Positions 18,686-26,447 are shown, numbered from the stretch's first letter. The stretch: 40,237 nt of DNA from Terriglobia bacterium (GCA_020072805.1 JAIQGC010000049.1:1-40237); one strand, 5' to 3'. Translations and numbers: made by a program. Notes: a model not told the origin generated them from the sequence alone.

Positions 18686-19819
18686 TTACGGAAACTGCTG
18701 CAAAAATCTCACGTCGTTCTGAAACAGTGCCTGGATATCGTCAATCCCGTACTTCAGCATGGCCAGCCGGTCAATCCCGATCCCGAACGCGAATCCGCTG
18801 ACCTTCGCCGCGTCATAGCCCACAAACCCGTACACCGCCGGATCCACCATCCCCGCGCCGAACAGCTCGATCCAACCCGCACCCTTGCACTTCGAGCAGG
18901 TTCCCCCGCCCGCCGCCGTTCCGCTGCCTCCGCAGAAGATGCACGAAGCGTCGAACTCCACCGAAGGCTCGGTGAACGGAAAATAGCTGGGCCGGAATCT
19001 GGTCTTCACCCCGGGACCGAAGAATTCATGAATAAAATGCTCGATCGTCCCGGTGAAATCGCAAAACGTGATGTCCGTATCCACCGCCAGCCCTTCCACC
19101 TGATGGAACATGAACGAGTGCGTGGCGTCAGGATTGTCGCGGCGATAAACTTTTCCCGGCACAATCACCCGCACCGGCGGCTGTCTCTTCTCCATCGTGC
19201 GAATCTGCACCGGCGAAGTGTGCGTGCGCAGCAGTAACTGTCCCGGAGCCCCCTTGGGCAGCTCCAGGTAAAACGTGTCCATATCGTCGCGCACCGGATG
19301 ATGCTCCGGAATGTTCAGCGCTTCGAAATTGTAATAAGGGGATTCAATCTCCGGACCTTCCACCACGGAAAATCCGATCTGCAGAAAAATACGCTCCACT
19401 TCCTCCAGCACCTGGCGAATAATGTGCCGCGAACCGACCGGCCGCGCAATCCCCGGCAGCGAAAGGTCGCTGCGCTCGCGCGCGCCCGCCGCCGATTCCG
19501 CCGCGGACTCGATCGTCACGCGCCGCTCCTCGATCTGCCCTTCCACGTGCGCGCGCAGTTCGTTCAGCGCCGCGCCCACGGCCCGTTTTAGCTCCGGCGC
19601 CGCCGGCTTCAGCCAGTTGTCGGTGATGTGCGTGAGCACGCCGGACTTGCGCCCCAGCCAGAAATCCCGCAGCTGCTTCCAGGCCTCTTCGCTCCCCGCC
19701 GCCGCAACGTCCGCGGCAAACCGCGCGCGCAGCTCCGCGAAAAGCGCCGCCACCGGGCCCGCCTGGGCCACGCCCAGCGCCGCCAGCGTCTTCTCCGCCT
19801 TGTTCTCGCCTGTGCTCAT
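18686..19819 (-). CDS. pheS: Phenylalanyl-tRNA synthetase alpha subunit
   Basis: A 377-residue catalytic subunit of PheRS. The N-terminal region is a coiled-coil arm (LFAELRARFAADVA..., ALNELRAHVEGQIEERRV). The class II core includes the HPVRDDMDTFYL segment, LLRTHTSPVQIRTM, motif 2 around VYRRDNPDATHSFMFHQVEG, and motif 3 FGIGIDRLAMLKYGI. A CIFC...CSKCKGAGW Cys4 insertion is present, slightly enlarged by a Gly-rich stretch. pheT follows after 30 bases, so the two are cotranscribed. A strong hairpin precedes the gene. The start MSTGENKAEK is reasonable, with GGGATTCC upstream giving only a modest site. Confidence 0.97.
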   Translation of the reverse strand: MSTGENKAEKTLAALGVAQAGPVAALFAELRARFAADVAAAGSEEAWKQLRDFWLGRKSGVLTHITDNWLKPAAPELKRAVGAALNELRAHVEGQIEERRVTIESAAESAAGARERSDLSLPGIARPVGSRHIIRQVLEEVERIFLQIGFSVVEGPEIESPYYNFEALNIPEHHPVRDDMDTFYLELPKGAPGQLLLRTHTSPVQIRTMEKRQPPVRVIVPGKVYRRDNPDATHSFMFHQVEGLAVDTDITFCDFTGTIEHFIHEFFGPGVKTRFRPSYFPFTEPSVEFDASCIFCGGSGTAAGGGTCSKCKGAGWIELFGAGMVDPAVYGFVGYDAAKVSGFAFGIGIDRLAMLKYGIDDIQALFQNDVRFLQQFP

Positions 19820-19888
19820 GGAATCCCGGAAAAAATCGCCGCCGCGCGCGTCCCCCGCGCCTCGGCGTAATCAATGGCATCTTCTCAG

Positions 19889-19951
19889 AAAAGAACCAGC
19901 GAAAGAAGCGGCTTCGCGGAACCGCACCCGTGCGCGCCCCGCGAAGCCGCT
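19889..19951 (-). terminator. Rho-independent terminator or attenuator between rplT and pheS
   Basis: On the minus strand, AGCGGCTTCGCGG (19951-19939) pairs perfectly over 13 bases with CCGCGAAGCCGCT (19919-19907). It is followed by TCTTTCGCTGGTTCTTTT. The U-tract is interrupted, so termination may be partial, allowing readthrough to pheST. In several bacteria pheST expression is set by attenuation at this position, but no leader peptide rich in Phe is evident here. Confidence 0.55.
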
Positions 19952-19968
19952 GAAAACAACTCCTCCGC

Positions 19969-20361
19969 TTACACGTCCTTCGGATTCGACGTATTCTTCT
20001 TCACCGGTGGCGCCGCCGCGCGGGCCTTGGCCGCCAGTTGCGCGAACGCATCCGCGTCGCGCACCGCCAGCTCGGCCAGCACCTTGCGGTCCAGCTCGAT
20101 TTTCGCCGCCTTCAGCCCGTGCATCAGCTGGCTGTAGGACAACCCGTTGAGACGCGCCGCCGCTCCGATGCGCTGAATCCACAGCGTGCGGTACTGCCGT
20201 TTCTTCACCCGCCGGTCGCGGAACGCATAGCGGTCCGCGCGATTGGCGGCTTCCTGCGCCGACTGGTACAGCTTGCCCTTTGTGAGGAAAAATCCTTTGG
20301 TCCTCTTGAGGTACTTCTTGCGGCGCGCGCGCCGTTTGGATCCGCGTTTTACGCGAGCCAT
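19969..20361 (-). CDS. rplT: 50S ribosomal protein L20
   Basis: A 130-residue primary 23S-binding assembly protein. The very basic N-terminal extension [20 protein letters not shown] and the conserved [38 protein letters not shown] and [13 protein letters not shown] are all present. There is a short extra C-terminal tail ([18 protein letters not shown]). The start is preceded by AAGGAGAAACCCCC. It follows rpmI after an unusually long 217-base structured spacer, which may be the site of L20 autoregulation. Confidence 0.98.
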   Translation of the reverse strand: MARVKRGSKRRARRKKYLKRTKGFFLTKGKLYQSAQEAANRADRYAFRDRRVKKRQYRTLWIQRIGAAARLNGLSYSQLMHGLKAAKIELDRKVLAELAVRDADAFAQLAAKARAAAPPVKKNTSNPKDV

Positions 20362-20385
20362 GGGGGTTTCTCCTTGGTTTTCTCG

Positions 20386-20538
20386 GGAGACAAACGGGGC
20401 GCGAAAGCGCTAGTCTGCGGCGCTTCGCAACGGGTTTGTCTCCGGTGTGTGCTGCTGACCCGCCTTGCGGCGGGCCGTTTCGGCCGGCAGGCACCCGTGT
20501 AGCTCTGCCTGGCTCGAAATACGCGGCGCTTTCGCCCC
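20386..20538 (-). promoter_or_regulatory. Candidate L20 autoregulatory leader in the rpmI-rplT spacer
   Basis: The 217-base spacer (20362-20578) is rich in mutually exclusive pairings. GGAGACAAAC and GTTTGTCTCC (20434-20443 and 20386-20395) form a perfect 10-bp helix ending close to the rplT ribosome binding site. The segment at 20396-20410 (GCGCTTTCGCGCCCC on the minus strand) can pair locally with 20420-20428 (GCGAAGCGC). It can also pair long-range with 20526-20538 (GGGGCGAAAGCGC). CCCGCC/GGCGGG and GGCCG/CGGCC hairpins lie between. In E. coli, L20 represses its own message by binding structured RNA near rpmI-rplT. The specific L20 contact sequence was not verified. Confidence 0.5.
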
Positions 20539-20578
20539 GCGCAAAACTCTTTTCGAAACTTTCTGCCTTTGCGAAATT

Positions 20579-20800
20579 CTACGAGTACGGCAGCATCTGC
20601 TTCACGTTGCGCACATCCGTCTTATGCACCAGCGTCATCTTCTTCAGCTTGCGCATGCGCCCGGACGCCTTCGTTCCCAGCAGGTGCCGCTTGCCCGAAT
20701 GCATCCGCAGAATCTTTCCGCCGGCGGTCACCTTGAACCGCTTGGCCGCTCCGCGATGCGTCTTCAGCTTGCGCTTCTTCGTCTTTGCTTTCTTGGCCAT
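20579..20800 (-). CDS. rpmI: 50S ribosomal protein L35
   Basis: A 73-residue basic ribosomal protein, MAKKAKTKKRKLKTHRGAAK followed by RFKVTAGGKILRMHSGKRHL and LGTKASGRMRKLKKM. It is slightly longer than the usual 64-66 residues because of its C-terminus (VHKTDVRNVKQMLPYS). The start is fixed by the family; GAGAGGATTCGGGAA precedes it. It lies 17 bases behind infC, in the usual infC-rpmI-rplT order. Confidence 0.97.
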   Translation of the reverse strand: MAKKAKTKKRKLKTHRGAAKRFKVTAGGKILRMHSGKRHLLGTKASGRMRKLKKMTLVHKTDVRNVKQMLPYS

Positions 20801-20817
20801 TTCCCGAATCCTCTCCT

Positions 20818-21360
20818 CTAGTTCTCGCCCGCTCCGGCTTTCGCTCCGCCGGCCTTCTTGGGCGCCAGCAGCGCCACCAGGACGTTGCCTTCCATCCGCG
20901 GCATCGTTTCGATCAGCGCGTGTTCCCCGATCTCTCCCAGCAGCCGCGTCATCTTGGCCCGGCCCACTTCCTGATGCGCCATTTCCCGCCCGCGATGAAA
21001 GATCATCGCGCGCACTTTGTGCCCTTCTCCCAGGAACCGGATGATCTGATTCTTGCGAACCTGATAATCGTGCTCCGCGGTTGCCGGGCGAAACTTCACT
21101 TCCTTCAACTGCGACCCACGGCTGCCTTTGCGCTGCTCGTGCGCCTTCTTGTTCAGCTGATACAGATATTTACCGTAATCGGTGACCTTGCAAACCGGCG
21201 GATCTGCCGTCGGCGATATTTCCACCAGGTCCAGCCCCTTCTCGCGGGCCAGTTTTACCGCTTCAAAAGGCTGCATCACGCCCAGCTGCCCGCCTTCTTC
21301 GTCAATGACACGGACCTCGCGAGCTCGAATGCGCTCGTTGACGCGGACACGATCAGCCAT
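20818..21360 (-). CDS. infC: Translation initiation factor IF-3
   Basis: A 180-residue protein that binds the 30S subunit and proofreads the start codon. The N-domain is VRVNERIRAREVRVIDEEGG, then LDLVEISPTADPPVCKVTDYGKYLY. The C-domain is KEVKFRPATAEHDYQVRKNQIIRFL, ...AMIFHRGREMAHQEVG. A short Ala/Lys tail follows (APKKAGGAKAGAGEN). The ATG at 21360 has no ribosome binding site. Seven codons upstream, in frame, an ATC at 21381 sits four bases behind TAAGGGGG. Because infC in E. coli begins with the rare AUU and is autoregulated through it, the ATC is a serious alternative start and would add IAERNFR. Confidence 0.97.
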   Translation of the reverse strand: MADRVRVNERIRAREVRVIDEEGGQLGVMQPFEAVKLAREKGLDLVEISPTADPPVCKVTDYGKYLYQLNKKAHEQRKGSRGSQLKEVKFRPATAEHDYQVRKNQIIRFLGEGHKVRAMIFHRGREMAHQEVGRAKMTRLLGEIGEHALIETMPRMEGNVLVALLAPKKAGGAKAGAGEN

Positions 21361-21493
21361 CCGGAAATTCCGTTCTGCGATAAATCCCCCTTAGCGGTCA
21401 CAGGCCTATGACCCGCCACGACTTGCGGGCACAGCCCAACTTCACCTTCAACCGGTCCACACGGCCCCATCACCTTCCAGGGCCGGGAAAGAA

Positions 21494-21524
21494 AGTATAG
21501 CACGCGGAAGCCGCCTCCCGCCAA
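21494..21524 (-). promoter_or_regulatory. Extended -10 promoter for the infC operon
   Basis: On the minus strand there is TTGGCG (21524-21519), a 19-base spacer and TGCTATACT, an extended -10 with TATACT at 21499-21494. RNA would begin at about 21487, giving infC a leader of about 105 bases that contains GGTCATAGGCCTGTGACC, a short hairpin. This supports a separate start for infC-rpmI-rplT-pheST behind the amidohydrolase gene. Confidence 0.5.
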
Positions 21525-21586
21525 GTGCTTGCCCCCTCCTGCCCCCTCAAAATCGCCGACCCCCCCCCCAACTTCGGAACTCAAGG

Positions 21587-23251
21587 CTAAGCCTCGTAAA
21601 CCCAGCGCCCGCCCACCATCGTGCGTTCGACCGGGATGTTCACCAGCGTTGCGGGATTTTCCTGAAACGGATCGCGCCCCAGCACAACCAGGTCGGCCAG
21701 CTTGCCCGCCTCGATCGATCCTTTACGCTTTTCATCGTAGGAGGCATAGGCTCCGTTCACCGTGCCCACGCGGATGGCTTCCTCCACGCTGATGCGCTGG
21801 TTCGCTCCCCACACGTTTCCCTGGCGGTCCGTGCGGGTCACTTCCGATTGCAGCGCCATCATCGGCGCGTACTCGCCGGGGGGATAGTCCGAAGCCTGTG
21901 TCGCGGGAATGCCCGCGTCGAGAAAGCTGCGCAGCGCGAACATCTGCCTGGTACGTTCCGCGCCGTAATATTTCATCTTCTCGCCGTGGTAATAGACATA
22001 CGTCGAAAACGGCGTGGGGATGGCCCCCAGAGCCTTGATGCGCTTCACCAGATCGTCGTTGATCACCGTGCAGTGCTCGATGCGGAAACGCGGGTCGTGC
22101 CGCGGATGTTCCTTCTGCAGGCGCTCGTAGACCCGCAGCGTCTGATCAATGGCCACGTCGCCGTTCGCGTGCGTGCCCACTTGCCATCCCGCCAGATGCG
22201 CCTTCCTGGCCTGCTCGTAATGCTCCTCTTCCTTCGTCACCAGAATGCCGTAATCGTCCGGGCGTCCCAGGTAGGGCACGGAGAGCCTCGCGGTGCGCTC
22301 GGATATCGAGCCGTCGGCGATCAGTTTCACCGCGCCCACGCGCACCCAATCGTCGCCCAGTCCCGTGCGCACACCCGCCGCCACCATGGGGTCGAAATAC
22401 TTCTCGAAAATAAAGCAGTACACCCGGAACAGCAAATCGCCCGAATCCCGCGCATCCTGATACGCGCGCAGATCCTCCGGACTCCCCAGCACGTCATGCA
22501 CGGACGTCAATCCCGTCCGCGTCATCATTTTCGAAATTAGTTTCACGCCCTCGCGGTAATCTTCCCGCGAAAACTGCAGCGGCATGGCCTTTTCGAAAAG
22601 GTCCTTCCCGTGCTCGGCCACCCGCCCGTTCAGTTTTCCCGTCGCCGCGTCGCGATCGTAGCGCCCGCCCGCCGGATCCGCCGCGTTTTCCTCTACCCCG
22701 GCTTTTTTGTACGCCAGGGAATTGACGTATCCGGTGTGCCCGCCGCGATGCTCAATAAAAACGGGATGATCGGGAAAAGCCGCGTCCAGATCCGCGCGCG
22801 TCAGCGCCCGGCCCTCCGCCGTTTTCGTGTCGTCGTACTTGAAACCCATCACCCATTCGCCCGGCGCCGTTTTCGCGGCGCGCTCGCGCATCGCCGCGAT
22901 TATCTTCTCAATCGAAGGCAGATTGCAGTCCACCATGCGCAGGTGGCGCAGCCCGGAGTAGGAAGGATGCGTGTGCGCGTCAATAAATCCCGGCGTGACC
23001 GTTTTCCCCCCGAGATCCACGCTTTTCGTCCGCGCCGTAGCCAGTCCGCGCACTTCGTCGTTCGTGCCCACCGCCAGGAAGCGCCCGTCCACGATGGCCA
23101 CGGCCTGCGCGCGGGGCAGCGCGCCGTCCATGGTGATGATGTTTGCGTTGTGCAGAATTATTTCAGGAGTTTCGCGCACCAGGGGAAACGCGGCGAAGGC
23201 CGCGCCCATCCCGGCAAATTGCAAGAACTCCCGGCGGTTTTTTCGCGGCAA
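21587..23251 (-). CDS. Exported amidohydrolase (YtcJ-like, Amidohydro_3)
   Basis: A 554-residue metal-dependent hydrolase. It begins with a Tat-like signal (MPRKNRREFLQFAGMGAAFA: RRxFLQ followed by a hydrophobic stretch). The composite sheet and barrel carry the metal motif GFIDAHTHP (H93, H95), then FIEHRGGHTGYVNS, HANGDVAIDQTL, IEHCTVI and YASYDEKRKGSIEAGKLADLVVL. This subfamily is broad (amidase or deacylase acting on N-acyl or cyclic amide substrates), and the substrate here is unknown. The start codon is TTG, only three bases behind the stop of the DUF4242 gene and behind GAGGGG, which suggests translational coupling. It stands between thrS and infC, which usually adjoin. Confidence 0.9.
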   Translation of the reverse strand: MPRKNRREFLQFAGMGAAFAAFPLVRETPEIILHNANIITMDGALPRAQAVAIVDGRFLAVGTNDEVRGLATARTKSVDLGGKTVTPGFIDAHTHPSYSGLRHLRMVDCNLPSIEKIIAAMRERAAKTAPGEWVMGFKYDDTKTAEGRALTRADLDAAFPDHPVFIEHRGGHTGYVNSLAYKKAGVEENAADPAGGRYDRDAATGKLNGRVAEHGKDLFEKAMPLQFSREDYREGVKLISKMMTRTGLTSVHDVLGSPEDLRAYQDARDSGDLLFRVYCFIFEKYFDPMVAAGVRTGLGDDWVRVGAVKLIADGSISERTARLSVPYLGRPDDYGILVTKEEEHYEQARKAHLAGWQVGTHANGDVAIDQTLRVYERLQKEHPRHDPRFRIEHCTVINDDLVKRIKALGAIPTPFSTYVYYHGEKMKYYGAERTRQMFALRSFLDAGIPATQASDYPPGEYAPMMALQSEVTRTDRQGNVWGANQRISVEEAIRVGTVNGAYASYDEKRKGSIEAGKLADLVVLGRDPFQENPATLVNIPVERTMVGGRWVYEA

Positions 23252-23254
23252 GAT

Positions 23255-23527
23255 TTACCCCTCGGCGGTGGTGGGATCGATCATGCGGCGAATCGCGGAG
23301 ATGCGGTTGGCGGGGAAGCCGCCCTGCTGCGCGTGATTGCGGACGGCCTGCTCGTCGGGGGCGATATAGACGCAATAGATCTTGTCGTCGGTGACGTAGC
23401 TTTCCAGCCACTGCACCTGGGGCATGGTGCGCAGCACGCCGCAGGACTTCTGGGAGATGGCGTGCAGGTCGGCGGAGGAAAGTTTGCCCGCGCCGGGGAT
23501 TTCGCGTTCAATCAGAAACTTGGGCAT
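23255..23527 (-). CDS. DUF4242 (nickel-binding SCO4226-like) protein
   Basis: A 90-residue ferredoxin-fold protein, MPKFLIEREIPGAGKLSSAD followed by LHAISQKSCGVLRTMPQVQWL, SYVTDDKIYCVYIAPDEQAV and a final helix. The pattern matches DUF4242. A Streptomyces member binds nickel, but the general role is unknown. The start follows AAGGAGAACTTTC. An open frame extends 16 codons upstream without a signal. The stop is three bases ahead of the amidohydrolase TTG start, so the two genes form a small coupled unit inserted behind thrS. Confidence 0.85.
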   Translation of the reverse strand: MPKFLIEREIPGAGKLSSADLHAISQKSCGVLRTMPQVQWLESYVTDDKIYCVYIAPDEQAVRNHAQQGGFPANRISAIRRMIDPTTAEG

Positions 23528-23589
23528 GAAAGTTCTCCTTGGGGTGCAAGTTATACCAATGGAGAACCTGCACAAGCAACTAAAAACTT

Positions 23590-25605
23590 TTACTGCAGCG
23601 AGCGCGTCTCCGCTTCGTTTTGCAGGGCGGCCACGAATTCGGCGAGGGGACGCGGTCCGAGGTCGCCCTTGCTGCGATGGCGCACGGAGACGGTGCCGGC
23701 TTCGGATTCCTTGGGGCCCACGACCAGCATGTAGGGAATTTTCTGCAGTTGGGCGTCGCGAATCTTGGCGGGAAGTTTTTCGTTGCGGTCGTCGAGATGC
23801 ACGCGCAAGCCATGGTGTTTCAGTGTTTCGGCGACGTGTTTGGCGTAGTCTGCGATTTTTTCGCTGACCGGGCAGACTTCCACCTGCACAGGAGCCAGCC
23901 AGACGGGGAACGCTCCGGCGTAGTGTTCGATGAGGATGCCGAAGAAGCGCTCGACCGAGCCCAGCAGCGCGCGATGGACCATCAGGGGCTGGTGGCGCGC
24001 ACCGTCTTCGCCGACGTATTCGAGGCCGAAACGCGCGGGCAGGTTGAAATCGAACTGCACGGTGGTGAGCTGCCAGGGGCGGCCGATGGCGTCAATGAGT
24101 TTGACGTCGATCTTGGGCCCGTAGAAAGCCGCTTCGCCTTCCATTTTCTTGAAGGGAATGTTCATGCGCTTCATGGTGTCCGCGAGGGCCGCGGTCGCGC
24201 GCTGCCAGTCCTCGGGCTTGCCGGCGTAATTTTCCGGATGCGCGGAGTCCCAATCGGAGAGTTCCACCTCGAATTTATCGAAGCCGAAATTTTTCATGAC
24301 GGCGAAGGCGAAATCCACGCAGGCTTCCACTTCCGCTTCGATCTGCTGGGGCGTGCAGAAGATGTGTGCGTCGTCCTGGGTAAAGCCGCGCACGCGCAGC
24401 AGTCCGTGGAGAACGCCGCTGCGTTCGTAGCGGTAGACGGTGCCCAGTTCGGCCAGGCGCACGGGCAGGTCGCGGTAGCTTTTCAATTTGTTCTTGAAGA
24501 TGAGGATGTGGCCGGGGCAGTTCATGGGCTTGAGCTGGTATTCGGCTTTTTCCACTTCCACAACGCCGAACATGTTTTCCCGGTAAAAATTGGTGTGCCC
24601 GCTGGTCTTCCACAGATCCAGGCGCATGATGTGGGGAGTGAAGACGAGGTCGTAGCCGCGTTTGAGCAGCTCATCGCGCAGCCAGTCCTCGATGATCTTA
24701 CGGACGAGACCGCCCTTGGCGTGCCAGAAGATGAGGCCGGGGCCGGCCTCTTCCTGAATGCTAAAGAAATCGAGTTCGGGGCCGAGCTTGCGGTGATCGC
24801 GGCGCTTGGCTTCCTCGAGGCGATGCAGATAGTCATCGAGGTCCTTCTGGTTGAAGAAGCACGCGGCGTAGATGCGCTGGAGCTGCGCGTTGCCTTCCTG
24901 TCCTTTCCAGTAAGCGCCGGCGACGCTCATGAGTTTGAAGGCGGTGATGCGTTTGGTGGAAGGGATGTGCGGGCCGCGGCAGAAGTCGATGAATTTTCCG
25001 GTGGTGTAGAAGGAGACCATCGGCTCCTGGGCTTTTTCCTCGATCAATTCGCACTTGAAGGGTTGCCCGGATTTTTTGTACAGCTCGAGCGCTTCGGCCT
25101 TGGGAAGGAGCTTGCGCTCGTTGGGAAGATCCTGCTCGGCGAGCTGATGCATCTTCTTTTCGATTTTTTCCAGATCATCAGGAGTGAAGGGTTCTTCGCG
25201 GAGAAATTCGTAGAAGAAACCGTTGTCCACCGGCGGGCCGATGCCGAGTTTCACGCCGGGGTAGAGGTCCATCACGGCGGCGGCGAGAAGATGCGCGGCG
25301 GAATGGCGGAAGACGTAGAGCGCCTCGGGGTTTTTTTCGGTGAGGAGCTGCAGATGAACATCCTGCTCGAGCGGCAAGCGGAGATCGATGAGGTCGCCGG
25401 CTTCGGGCTCTTCCACGACGCCGGTGGCGGTCTGCGGCGCGGCGCCCGAGGAGGGCGTGGCGGCCGAAGTGGTGATGCGGGCGACGAGAGCGGCTTCGGC
25501 GAGGCGCGGGCCGATCTTGCGGGCGATTTCCGCGGGGGTGGTGCCCCTGGGCACTTCGTGAACTTTGCCGTCGGGCAATGTGACGCGAATCTGGTCCATG
25601 GTCAT
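23590..25605 (-). CDS. thrS: Threonyl-tRNA synthetase
   Basis: A 671-residue class II synthetase. The N-terminal TGS domain (IRVTLPDGKVHEVPRGTTPA) carries an Ala/Thr/Ser-rich insertion at about 45-65. The editing SAD domain shows FRHSAAHLLA and FCRGPHIPST. In the catalytic core C363 (KPMNCPGH) is the first zinc ligand. Motif 2 is VYRYERSGVLHGLLRVRGFT and QDDAHIFC, and motif 3 includes GSVERFFGILIEHYAG. The C-terminal anticodon-binding domain is VEVCPVSEKIADYA...VVGPKESEAGTVSVR. The first ATG (MTMDQI) follows AGGCGGAC; the second ATG two codons later is possible. Its leader region contains repeats and no visible T-box. Confidence 0.98.
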   Translation of the reverse strand: MTMDQIRVTLPDGKVHEVPRGTTPAEIARKIGPRLAEAALVARITTSAATPSSGAAPQTATGVVEEPEAGDLIDLRLPLEQDVHLQLLTEKNPEALYVFRHSAAHLLAAAVMDLYPGVKLGIGPPVDNGFFYEFLREEPFTPDDLEKIEKKMHQLAEQDLPNERKLLPKAEALELYKKSGQPFKCELIEEKAQEPMVSFYTTGKFIDFCRGPHIPSTKRITAFKLMSVAGAYWKGQEGNAQLQRIYAACFFNQKDLDDYLHRLEEAKRRDHRKLGPELDFFSIQEEAGPGLIFWHAKGGLVRKIIEDWLRDELLKRGYDLVFTPHIMRLDLWKTSGHTNFYRENMFGVVEVEKAEYQLKPMNCPGHILIFKNKLKSYRDLPVRLAELGTVYRYERSGVLHGLLRVRGFTQDDAHIFCTPQQIEAEVEACVDFAFAVMKNFGFDKFEVELSDWDSAHPENYAGKPEDWQRATAALADTMKRMNIPFKKMEGEAAFYGPKIDVKLIDAIGRPWQLTTVQFDFNLPARFGLEYVGEDGARHQPLMVHRALLGSVERFFGILIEHYAGAFPVWLAPVQVEVCPVSEKIADYAKHVAETLKHHGLRVHLDDRNEKLPAKIRDAQLQKIPYMLVVGPKESEAGTVSVRHRSKGDLGPRPLAEFVAALQNEAETRSLQ

Positions 25606-25760
25606 GTCCGCCTGGGAACGGCCTGATGAACAGCGGCAGGCCGTTGAAGAAGAACTAGCTTATCGGCGGGGCCGTGCAGGGTCAAGCAGGGAGGGAAAGT
25701 GACTCGTGGGCGGAGAAGGCGGATGGGTGCGAGTAAACATAATGACCCCCACCCCTCAGT

Positions 25761-25878
25761 TATTTTGTAACTGCAGATTGCAAAGGACTTTAAGTGTTGT
25801 GTTTTGGAACTGCAGATTGCAAAGGGGTTGCGGGTAGTATTTTTGGATCTGCTGATTGTAATGGAGTTAGAAGTTGAC
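25761..25878 (-). repeat. Degenerate array of three 39-base units
   Basis: Units begin at 25761, 25800 and about 25838. Each has the pattern TNTTTTGGAACTGCAGATTG (the third diverged to ...GGATCTGCTGATTG) followed by CAAAGG or TAATGG. The first two share almost 25 bases and then diverge. The period is close to 39 bases, a multiple of three. It lies in the leader region upstream of thrS. Confidence 0.65.
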
Positions 25879-25920
25879 AGGTGAAAGTTTAAAGTAAGAG
25901 TCCACACCCCCGGTGTTTTT

Positions 25921-26046
25921 GCAAAGAGTGCGCATCCCATTGATTTAAGAATGGTTGCGGGGCGCTCCTCTTTTTGGAAGAGTGCAAAGAGTGCGCAACG
26001 CATAGATAGCAGGGGAGTTGCAGAGCACTTCTTTTTTTGAAAAAGC
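25921..26046 (-). repeat. Degenerate pair of 63-base units
   Basis: Two units start at 25921 and 25984, each opening with GCAAAGAGTGCGCA. They continue with a diverged middle, GGTTGCGGGGCGC or GAGTTGCAGAGCAC, and then CTTTTTT-like pyrimidines. On the minus strand both are open in one frame and translate to 21-residue repeats ending CALFA. They lie beside the 39-base array. The surrounding gap 25606-26447 (about 840 bases) has no other gene that I would defend. Confidence 0.6.
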
Positions 26047-26116
26047 GTGATACGGAGTAATGGAGGAAGGGGCCGGCGAGGTAGCGAGCGCAGGTGAAGG
26101 GCGCGATTCATGCGGA

Positions 26117-26145
26117 AAAATAGCATCAAAAGTACTGTTTGTCAA
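26117..26145 (-). promoter_or_regulatory. Sigma-70-type promoter upstream of the thrS leader repeats
   Basis: On the minus strand there is a consensus -35 TTGACA (26145-26140), a 17-base spacer and TGCTATTTT, an extended -10 with TATTTT at 26122-26117. RNA would start near 26110 and reach thrS after about 500 bases of repeat-containing leader. The -35 is flanked by AGTACT and ACTAGT, short palindromes that could be part of an operator. Confidence 0.5.
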
Positions 26146-26351
26146 GTAGATACTAGTAAGTGGTTTGCGTGGCGGGGGATAGCGGGGGCGCCTGGTGGAC
26201 CTGACAAGTCACATAAGCCTGATACCTCAAGTTGCGAGCGTGAAAGTGTAATGAGACGGGTAACTCGCGACTGGTGCAAACACCACCAAGCACAGAGTTT
26301 ATGCCATAGCACCGCCGTTTGCGTCACCGCAGAGACAGGCGGCGCGCACAC

Positions 26352-26377
26352 AAAATTCAACTTCGGCGAAGTTGAAT
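26352..26377 (-). terminator. Possible terminator behind the PadR gene
   Basis: On the minus strand ATTCAACTTCG and CGAAGTTGAAT form an 11-bp inverted repeat with almost no spacer, so in RNA the loop would use a few central pairs. It is followed by TTTG. The U-tract is short, so efficiency is doubtful. It lies about 70 bases behind the PadR stop codon. Confidence 0.45.
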
Positions 26378-26447
26378 CTTCACGGAATAAAAGACTTAAA
26401 GAAAACAACTTACGCTTGGCGGCATCCGCGCAATTTCGGTATTCAGG

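Noticed and set aside
22900-23600. A replication origin located exactly at the skew switch
   Set aside because: The genes there are only 3 to 62 bases apart and no DnaA-box cluster (TTATCCACA) or AT-rich unwinding region is visible. I report the skew change itself but not an oriC feature.
23620-25626. A 668-codon plus-strand open frame opposite thrS
   Set aside because: Shadow of thrS codon bias. Its product is Glu/Val/Gly-rich without any family, while thrS is certain on the other strand.
25761-26046. Possible CRISPR array
   Set aside because: Units are only three and two, diverged inside what would be repeats, with different periods and no unique spacers or cas genes.
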